The notes under the pieces: generated by a model
Told to the model about the DNA's origin: nothing
What the model saw: only the letters and a program-made list of their open reading frames with translations
Database searches by the model: none
Made by a program: the position numbers and the translations under genes
Part shown: piece by piece, positions 55,901 to 64,000 of the stretch
Numbering within the stretch: the stretch's first letter is position 1
Layout of the letters: each line of letters begins with the position of its first letter
Source of the DNA: Cordia subcordata
Lineage: Eukaryota > Streptophyta > Magnoliopsida > Boraginales > Cordiaceae
Assembly: GCA_028554755.1 (NCBI GenBank)
Contig: JAPTOF010000001.1
Location: 42,274,501-42,338,500 of the forward strand
Reading direction: 5' to 3'
DNA length: 64,000 nt

Positions 55901-58675
55901 AGTGCCAGAACACATTGTGATCGATCAGGATCAGAATGAAGTAGTGCTAAACGCAAACATCGGAAGGCATTCAACTCAGCAAGTTTCATTGTTTCAATCT
56001 AAGAGTCAGGAAGCGTCTGGAATTAGTGATAATAGTCATTGTTCCTTTTCAGTCTCAAGGGGTTTACCCCTTGCAAATGATGTGGTAGAGTTAGAAATGA
56101 GAAAACCTCATCAACCTACTTGGGCACCACTGCAGATGGACAAACAAGTCATACTTAGCCGCTTGGCTTATATGAACAAACCAGAGATTCTGGAATTGTT
56201 ACTTGGTTCTTTAGCTGCAGCTGTAAATGGTCTAATATTACCATTAATTGGAGAATTCCACTCCCAGATAATCAAATCATTCTACGAGCCAGCTCACAAA
56301 CTCAATAAAGATTCCAAATTCTGGGCATCAATGTATCTTGCTCTAGGTGGGGGATGTTTATTGGCAACACCATTAAGGACGTACTTTTTTGCTGTGGCAG
56401 GGTGCAAATTGATCAAGCGAATCCGGCTTATGTGCTTTGAGAAAGTGGTTCACATGGAAATTAGTTGGTTTGATAAGATAGAAAACTCCAGCGGTGCCAT
56501 TGGTGCTCGACTTTCAATTGATGCAACATGTGTGAGGACCCTAGTTGGGGAGTCACTTGCTTTGCTTGTTCAGAATACTATAACTGCTATTGCCGGTCTG
56601 GTTATTGGTTTTCTAGCTAGTTGGCAGTTAACCCTCATAATAATTGTTGTGCTACCTCTGATTGGACTTAATGGGTACTTTCAGATGAAATTCATAAATG
56701 GAATCAGTGGTGATACAAAGGTTGGAGCCAAATTTAGTTGATGGAAAAAGTGTGCATCTCAATATTGAATTACAGAAAGCATATTTCCATTTTAGTTGAC
56801 TGAAGTAAATGGAAAGATTAGATAAAGATAATCTTACTCATATTTACTTGTTTTAGGTTTGGTCTTCATTAGCTACACCAGCGAGCATATAAAGGAGAAA
56901 CTAGTTTTAGTTTTAACTGAAATTATTTGGCTTGGACCGCCTTGTAGCTGATGATTCTGTTTTCACCCTTTTCAGATGCTCTTGATCATGCATGTACATA
57001 TTAAGTCAAATAAACTAATCTACTTATCAAGAGTGTTTATTTGCAGAAATTGTATGAGGAAGCTACTCAAGTTGCAAGTGACGCAGTTGGAAGTATCAGG
57101 ATGGTTTCTGCTTATTGTGCAGAAGAGAAAGTAATGCAGTTATATGGAAAGAAGTGTGAGGGTCCAATTAGAGCAAGAATTAAACAAGGTTTGATTGGTG
57201 GCGGATGTTTTGGCTTGTCCATGTTCTTTCTATATTTAGTGTATGCAGCAAGCTTTTACATTGGAGCTCAATTCATTGAGGCTCAAAAGATAACCTTTGT
57301 GGAGCTATTTCAAGTAAGCTTTCAGTGGGGACAATAAGATCTTTTCATCGTTTCCTCCACTGAATTTAAATTGATGGGGGTCTAACTTGTGCTTCAGAAG
57401 TCAAGATGATTTCTCTTAAACTTGTTTTTTTACTTTTGCTCCAATTTTTGCCTAGCAGGTCTTTTATGGTCTCAGCATGATGGCTGTTGGAATTTCTCAA
57501 TCAGGCACGCTTGCCCCTGACTCCAATAAAGCCATGGAGGGTGCTGCTTCTGTCTTTGCCTTTCTTAACCAGCAATCAGATATAGATTCTAGTGATGACT
57601 CGGGAATCATATTAGACTGTGTAAAGGGGGATATCGAATTTCATCATGTTAGTTTTAAGTACCCTAATAGACCTGATGTTCAAATTTTGACAGATCTATG
57701 CTTGGCTATCCGCTCTGGCAAGGTAAGTTATGGTAAAACAGATTTTCAAAAAACTAACTACATCCTATAAGTTAAATTGGGAAAGTAATATAATTACCAA
57801 GAATTCATTTGACAGACTGTTGCGTTAGTTGGTGAAAGTGGAAGTGGAAAATCAACTGTCATTTCTTTGTTGCAAAGATTTTATGATCCTGATTCAGGTT
57901 GCATAACGTTGGATGGAGTAGAACTCCAAAAGCTAAAGTTGAAATGGTTGAGGCAGCAAATGGGTCTTGTAAGTCAGGAGCCAGTATTATTCAATGAGAC
58001 AATTCGAGCTAACATTGCATATGGAAAGGAAGGCGACGCCATGGAAGCAGAAATTCTAGCTGCAGCTGAGACAGCAAATGCTCATGAGTTCATTAGTGGC
58101 CTACAAAAGGTTAGAACACATCGTGTTCCTAAACCATATGTTTATCATTATTGTATGCCATTCATGTACAACCTAGGGAAGCTTGATGATTCCTCTTTTT
58201 TTTTTATCCTTTTCAGTTATTAGGTATTTTGCCTATAGTATTATTGGCTCCATTCCTATGTTTGAATATGATTTCTTAGTCTAATCAATGACATTGTGAA
58301 ATGTAGGGTTATGACACAATTGTAGGCGAAAGAGGAATCCAATTGTCTGGTGGACAGAAACAGCGAGTGGCAATAGCACGAGCTATAGTGAAAGATCCAA
58401 AGATAATATTACTAGATGAGCCAAGCAGTGCCCTTGATGCTGAATCTGAAAAGGTAGTTCAAGGTGCTCTGGATAGGGCAATGATGGATAAAACAACAGT
58501 AGTGGTAGCCCATAGGCTATCTACAATTAAGGATGCAGACTTGATTGCAGTTATAAAGGATGGAATCATTGCAGAACAAGGAAACCATGAAACCTTAATT
58601 AATAGCAAGAATGGTATTTATACCTCACTGGTGGCTCTACATGCTAGTTCTTCATCTGATCAAAATACTAGATAA
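52984..58675 (+). CDS. ABC transporter B family, full-size (MDR/P-glycoprotein type)
   Basis: Twelve exons, 52984-53310, 53639-53693, 53785-53960, 54082-54303, 54393-54631, 54710-55232, 55384-55657, 55828-56720, 57047-57313, 57459-57722, 57816-58109 and 58307-58675, sum to 3903 bases (1300 aa). The layout is TMD1-NBD1-TMD2-NBD2. TMD1 starts at [20 protein letters not shown], and six hydrophobic segments are seen in each TMD. NBD1 has Walker [10 protein letters not shown] (about 422), signature SGGQKQR, Walker [13 protein letters not shown] and AHRLSTI. NBD2 has GESGSGKST (about 1085), [20 protein letters not shown] and AHRLSTI. Both ATP sites are complete. The linker (about 630-690) is Ser-rich. 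Sequence style places it with the ABCB4/11/21 group, several of which move auxin at the plasma membrane; the substrate of this one is not shown. Length and exon number fit the family. NBD1 has [12 protein letters not shown] where VGEHGTQLSGGQ is usual. Confidence 0.95.
53417..53507. repeat. Tandem duplication of 47 bp in ABCB intron 1
   Basis: The unit beginning GAAACTGGAGCTCAGTCTTC is present at 53417-53463 and again from 53464 to about 53507, with only one or two differences. It lies in the intron between 53310 and 53639. Confidence 0.85.
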
Positions 58676-59960
58676 ACTTCTTTTTCTTCTGTATTTTGAG
58701 AAAGAGAGAAAACAAAAGGCATTGCATATGAATTAAGCACAAACGACTTTTGCTCTATTTGTTATAAGCTTATTGTTAGATGCTCTTTTATATATAAAAC
58801 TATGGTTTAGTTTGAGCTTTCATAATGATAAGATGTTTTATTTATAGTTGTAAAAATAAAATAAAGGATGATAATTGTCTTAATTATCATATCCATGACT
58901 TATTATAAAAATAAAATGACAAAAATGTTAGCATCTTCTATAATCTTATAGAGAAAATTAAATTAATCATTTCATGTTTCGCTATAACTTCTTTTTTTTG
59001 GCTTTCTCCAATTTGCATCAATATTCATGTCTTGGTTTTCATTGGAGGAAAAAAAATTACATTGTAGATTTAATATACAATCTAAAATGCTTAATGTTGT
59101 GCTTGTTGTACGCTTATCTAAAATGTTAAATCTGAAAAGCATGTAAAGTTTTAATAATATTTTTGGGAATCACATTTCTGATAGTCAAACTCCCAGAAAT
59201 AGAAAAGTGATTCTGTGAATGAAAAACCTCTCTAGGGATCAAACATCCCCTTTGACTTAGCTTTGTGTTTATTTCACTATTATATGGCAAGGGAGAAAAG
59301 TTGGATTTAACATAATATTGTTGAGAGTTTAAAAAATAACCCAATCTCGTTTTCAAAACATGTTAAACGCACTCTAAGAATGCGTCAAGATTATTACTTA
59401 ATTTTGAAATGGAAAAAAGTTATAATGTATTTTGAATTGTACAAGACTGTTGTATATAAAGGATTATTTGTTTAGTTGATACTATGAATTTCGAATGGAA
59501 AAAGTAATTTGAAGATACCAAGGGCATAGGGTAAATGGGAGTCCAAGATGGCATCTGACGTGGCAAATACATGGCCAAATAAGAACCGCGAGATAAACAT
59601 AGGCAGAATCTGAGGGTGTAGGTGATGGGAAAACGCATGGCAAGAGCTTGAAAGAGCGTGGGAAACTGAAAACGGTCACAGGCGCGCAGGCGGCAAGTAG
59701 CAGGAGATGCCACGTCTGAAGAAGCCGCGCATAAGCCAACCATTGTAGACCACGTAGCAAAAACTGTTGATTCCCTTGCTCTTAAGAAACCCCTTGAAAC
59801 AGAATAATGTTTGAAGTGGTTTGCAAGGGCGTAGAATAAGAGGGTATCTGCGTCCCCTCCCAAAATTCCAATAATCAAAATAATAATAATAATAATACAC
59901 ACAGAGATAGAGAGAGAGTGTGTGTGGGAGATCTAGGAGGGAGGTGTAGGACGAAAAGAG
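58676..59960. other. Intergenic DNA and 5' UTR before DGAT3
   Basis: AT-rich to about 59500, then of more mixed composition. (ATA)n (about 59878-59896) and GA/TG runs (about 59901-59926) lie in the presumed 5' UTR. A 160-aa minus-strand frame here shows no domain. Confidence 0.4.
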
Positions 59961-61644
59961 ATGGAGGCGAGCAGCAGCGTGGTTATGCGGCCAAATCCAT
60001 GTTTGTCAAGAGGAGACGCTGGAATCGATGCCCACTTTCACAGGAACAGCTTTTACTATCTTCCTTCTTCTTCTTATCAGAAGACATGTATGACGATGGG
60101 GATGGGGTTTTCTTCCTCTTCCTCTTCCTCTGCTCTAGTCGGAAGAAGAGGATACAGAAGGAAGCACCTCAATGTCGGGTTTTACGATAAGGGTCAGTTT
60201 GATCATTATTATTATTATTTTTATTATGATAATAATAAATCATCATCATCCATTAGGTGTGGTGGTGGTGGGGCTGGGAAGAAAGAGAAAATAAAGGACA
60301 AAGGAAAAGAAGAAAAGAAGATGATGAAGAAGAGGTTGAAATTACTTAAAGGTTTGTCGAAAGACTTGTCTGTCTTCTCGCAGATGATGGGTTTCGAATT
60401 GGGTTCTGATCGTAGTGCTTCTCTGGCTGACCAAGTCAAGGCCGACAACATGTCGGTATGAACTCATCTCCCTCCTACTTATATACTTTTGCTATTAATT
60501 TCGATTCCCTGTTTTCTAGGATTCACAACAAGTTTCCTTCCTCCTCCCGTTTACCGTTCCTTGCATTTTTAATTAAAGCATCTCAATTCTTCTGCTATTC
60601 TGGATTTCTTTTAAGCTGTTACGATTTGGAAATGAATGTTGTATTACTAGCCCCTGCTTCTTCAGTGTATGACTTCTTCTGTTGAACTCAAATAAAATTT
60701 GGTGGTAACTTTTGAATTTCCACTTCTGCTTCTCATCGGTTGATTGGGTCTTTAATCAATCAATTAATTAATTAATTAATTACTATCTGAGCAAATTCCA
60801 TGGAGTTGGTAAATTTGACTTCATTAATTTTTGCTCATTGGATGATCTCTAATGTCGCCACCACCACGTGCAGGAAGCGGCCGGGTTGTTGCTTTTGCAG
60901 CTCCAAAAGCTACGGGCAGAGGAGAAGGAATTGAAGACGAAGAGGAAACAAGAGAAGATCCAAATAAGGGCTGCACAATTGCACAACAGGTTTGGATGTG
61001 ATATGTCTTCTGGCTCTTCTTCAGAATCAAGTGACAGCGAATGTGATGAGGAGGAGGTGGTATATATAAAGAGCCTTAAATGTGGATCTCTTGCTCAGCC
61101 TATCTCAATTGCTAATCAACCGCTTATTGAAAAGGAAACAAATATTAGTTCCAGCATTTCAACACAAGAAAGCATTATGTCTTTGTTGCATCCACCTCCC
61201 CTAACATCGGAATCAATCCGTCCTTGTTCAGAGGATCATCTACAGGACTCTAACTCTACTGTGGGGAAGGATGATCAAGTCTGCAGTTCGAATAGTAGCT
61301 TAAGAGAGCGAGAGCAAGAGCCAGAGTGCTGCACTGGAGCCAACAAATGCAACAAGATTGAGGTTTGCATGGGTGGTAAATGCAAGAAATCAGGTGCTGC
61401 CTCCCTAATAGAAGAATTTCAGAAGGTAGTTGGGGTTGATGTTGCGGTTTCTGGTTGCAAATGCATGGGCAAATGCAAAGATGGTCCAAATGTCAGGGTC
61501 GTGAATAATAATAGTATTGATGATTGTGATAGGACTCCATCAAGTCCACTGTGCATAGGCGTGGGTTTGGAGGATGTGGGTTTAATTGTGGCCAATTTCT
61601 TTGGAGGCGATCAGAATGAAATTGGTCTTCCTGCTGCACCTTAA
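59961..61644 (+). CDS. DGAT3: Soluble diacylglycerol acyltransferase 3 (DGAT3)
   Basis: Two exons, 59961-60455 and 60874-61644, sum to 1266 bases (421 aa). The N-terminal 100 residues are low-complexity (Ser, Tyr and Gly runs). A Lys-rich stretch (GKKEKIKDKGKEEKKMMKKR) and a helical segment (LLLQLQKLRAEEKELKTKRK) follow. The C-terminal part (about 325-375) carries the thioredoxin-like ferredoxin module of DGAT3: EVCMGGKCKKSGAASLIEEF, then VSGCKCMGKCKDGPNVRV, whose cysteines bind a [2Fe-2S] cluster in characterised members. DGAT3 is a cytosolic enzyme reported to acylate diacylglycerol to triacylglycerol, unrelated to membrane DGAT1/2. The ATG at 59961 opens MEASSSVVMRPNPCL. The protein is longer than the Arabidopsis one as I recall it, mainly through the repeats. 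Confidence 0.9.
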
Positions 61645-62014
61645 CACAGTAATGGCTGTGGCATCTTTTTGTGCAAATGTAATTTTCTTTCTTTTATTTT
61701 TATTTTTAAAAAAATAGAGCTGGTAACCCAGTGACTGTCGGCAGAATTCATAATTATTTTTGGTTGTACCAAGTCATTTATGAACTTGTGTCTTCACCTG
61801 TTGTATCCATCCTAGACCATACACTTACCAGCAAACTATACCTTGACAATTAACCAGGCAGCAAGTTTTGCCATCCAATCACATGGCCTCATTTCAACCG
61901 TATAAAACAATAGAACTGAAGGTGGGCTTTTCAGCATTAATCGGATCTCTTGTTCTTGTTTCTCTGACTGGAGATGTTAAGAAGCTGAATTGTTTTCAAT
62001 GTCAACTTCTTCTT
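61645..62014. other. 3' UTR of DGAT3 and spacer
   Basis: No coding frame. An A/T-rich run at 61687-61717 may be near the polyadenylation site. Confidence 0.4.
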
Positions 62015-63060
62015 GTTTGTTTTTTGGATTGATAAACTAATACTTTCATTAGCACACAGCAACATATACATCAGTCGTTGTACTCCCACTTCTGGAAATT
62101 CAGAAGACAAAATAATTTCCAATTGTGGTGGTGGATGATAAATCCAGTTACAGGGAGGCTTCCTTTTATACATTACTGAGCAACATACTTAAGTGAGATT
62201 TCCTCTTGAATGGATGGATTCTTTCACAATGGTGTCCACTCTCCATAATCTGCATGTTACCTCTCCTTCAAGTTTTCCAATCAGCTGCTTCAATCACATT
62301 TTTCAAATCTGATTCAATCTCCCGTTCTTGATCTTCATGTTGTTTACACCATATACACCCTTACCAAATTGCCCATGCTGCTGCTTCCTCCACAGATCTA
62401 TGCTACCTTTTGACTGCACCACCATCAACAATATCTCCTTTATAATCATGACAGATAAAACAAAGAGCTGCAGATGAGCGTAAACAGCATCGCAGTTAAT
62501 TTTGATGATTCCCTCTTTAGGCATCCCGTTTATCTTTTTTAATTTTTTCAACACCATTTTCAGGATCACGCCCAAAATTGTTTGGAATCACTGAGCACTT
62601 GAGTTTCTTTATGGAGGTGCATTTTGAACAGTTGCCAGTGCTTCAGGCCTGATTCGTTCAAACTTTCGCTTATTATTTCTAGCACACCAAATATGCCACC
62701 AATTTTTTCTTATATGTCATCCTTCTCAAGGCCACTGTCAACACATGCTTTCACAAATTCCTCCAACCGATCATTAAATCCTTGCACTTTTTCCTTTTCA
62801 ATTTTAAATTGGAATGGGGAAAGAAACAAAACTCCAGAACTCCAATCACACAACAAGATCAAATGCTCCACACTTTCTTCCTCCACTCCACAAATTTTAC
62901 AAATCACTTTCCTCTTTGAAAGAAGAGGCTCATGCGATATTATTTTAATTCTTTCAGTTGCTAATGGTGAAAGCAACACAGAAACACAAGCATCTTGATG
63001 GTATCTTAAACATTGATCTGGCATTTGAGCTCTAAAGTCAAACTCAATAGTTATCCAATA
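62015..63060 (-). pseudogene. LINE remnant (zinc-knuckle and RNase H part)
   Basis: Minus-strand reading from about 63024 gives QCLRYHQDACVSVLLSP, VICKICGVEEESVEHLILLC (zf-RVT) and then GMPKEGIIKINCDAVY (about 62530-62480), the start of the RNase H domain of plant LINEs. Frames are interrupted, and an A-rich tail-like stretch lies near 62010-62025. Confidence 0.75.
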
Positions 63061-63275
63061 GCAAGAAAACTCAGAAGTAGAAAATAAAACATTGGAAAAG
63101 AAAGTAAGGGAGTGTCTGCTACATTTTCAATGAACAATGAAGTGAAAATGTTACACAGTTGAAAGGGTGATTAATTCCCAAATATATTCGTATAACAACT
63201 CTTCATCGATGAAGAGCAGCTAGTAGATTGTAATGTTACTATCCGAAGGTTGAGAGTAGATTCAGTAGGTTATGC

Positions 63276-64000
63276 TCACAATTTAGCATACTTTTTGAGG
63301 TTTTGTGCAGTATCACTGTTTTCTGGCACAGGCATATTGCACAGAATGGTAACCTTGGACGATGCAACCAATGATCTCATCTCTGAGTCCGAAGGAGCAG
63401 TACTCTTCCAGAGCTGCACCTCCCATATCTGCCGAAATATGCCACAATCAATAAACCTTCCAGTGTCTATTTACTTTAAAAACACAAAAAAAAAAAAAAA
63501 GGAGCATTGAAATAACCCTTGCTGAAGGGAAAAAGACCTGAATGGTTTTGCCAACATTAACAGGGGTGGCCTCAGCTAGGATAAGGTCGCCAAGCTTGGC
63601 GGTCTTGATATGGTTGATGCTGAGTTGAATCCCGGCCACCCTCCTCAACCCTGATGAGGCCGTGTGAGCTCCAATGCTCGCAAGCCCTTCCGCTATCATC
63701 GCGGATACCCCTCCGTGTAACACCCCGAATGGCTGCTCTCATGTATAACGTTTATTTAATTAAGCACACTATTATTCTCCTCCATCCTTGTGACAGGAAA
63801 AACGAAACTACTTATGGATAAATTTATTCATCATTTCCTAAATTCTTCTTCTTTTCGAAATTCTATATTATAACACAAAAGAGGAAAAAAAAAAGAAGAA
63901 AAAAAAGGTACATAATAGAATCAAAGCAGATAATAAAGAAAGCAAACACTAATCTTCATCAAAGTTGATCAACAAGTGTACAAGTGTACCTGAAGGCACT
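63276..64000 (-). CDS. 1,4-dihydroxy-2-naphthoyl-CoA thioesterase, 3' part (runs off the right edge)
   Basis: Three exon pieces are visible on the minus strand: 63428-63276 (last exon, stop TGA), 63732-63538, and the end of the preceding exon at 64000-63990 with a GTAC donor. Across the first junction the protein reads [26 protein letters not shown], then [45 protein letters not shown], ending [14 protein letters not shown] and KKYAKL. This is the hotdog thioesterase fold with the conserved HGG motif. DHNA-CoA thioesterase acts in phylloquinone (vitamin K1) synthesis in peroxisomes. The final tripeptide AKL is a type 1 peroxisomal targeting signal, as in the Arabidopsis enzyme. The N-terminal exon is outside the window. 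Confidence 0.92.

Noticed and set aside
59420..59902. A 160-aa minus-strand frame upstream of DGAT3
   Set aside because: It starts in an AT microsatellite, has no domain I recognise and lies in the presumed promoter and 5' UTR.

Overview
The window is nuclear DNA of a flowering plant, most likely a eudicot. The genes have short exons with GT-AG introns, the intergenic DNA is AT-rich, and plant-specific families are present (SBP-box factor, plant mobile domain, APO, DGAT3, DHNA-CoA thioesterase). I cannot name the species. Exon maps were made by reading splice sites by hand. In each complete model the exon lengths sum to a multiple of three.

Layout, left to right: a probable first coding exon of a gene leaving the left edge (minus, 905-944); a head-to-tail Helitron-like dimer (1310-1963); a two-MATH-domain gene (minus, 3916-5805) with a further Helitron-like end in intron 4; a LINE remnant; a METTL13-like methyltransferase gene (plus, 7651-10030), convergent with a kinesin-8 gene (minus, 11565-16043). 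From 17 to 29 kb is a repeat-rich block. It holds a LINE with an internally inverted segment, a full-length SINE with a perfect 16-bp target duplication, a Tourist-like MITE with a very GC-rich core, a decayed Ty1-copia element with both LTRs, a broken S-adenosylmethionine synthase gene and another MITE. An SPL1/SPL12-type gene (minus, 29951-36126) follows. From 37.7 to 46.9 kb is a second graveyard: a short MITE, a Mutator transposase remnant facing a plant-mobile-domain remnant, an AT-rich tandem tract, a 1.3-kb element with long inverted ends, and an APO pseudogene. The right part is gene-rich: a TruA-type pseudouridine synthase (plus, 48181-50194), an ABCB full transporter (plus, 52984-58675), DGAT3 (plus, 59961-61644) and the 3' part of a DHNA-CoA thioesterase gene (minus, from 63276 off the right edge). 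Two more LINE remnants lie between these.

The genes are independent housekeeping or developmental loci and not a pathway cluster. Two neighbour relations look like old microsynteny: DGAT3 beside DHNAT, and an SPL1-type gene near an ABCB gene, as I recall for Arabidopsis. I found no self-contained new system. The most unusual items are the Mutator/mobile-domain pair, the GC-rich MITE core with a G-quadruplex motif, the LINE with a flipped middle, the Helitron dimer with a compensatory hairpin change, and the long-inverted-repeat element at 42.8-44.2 kb.
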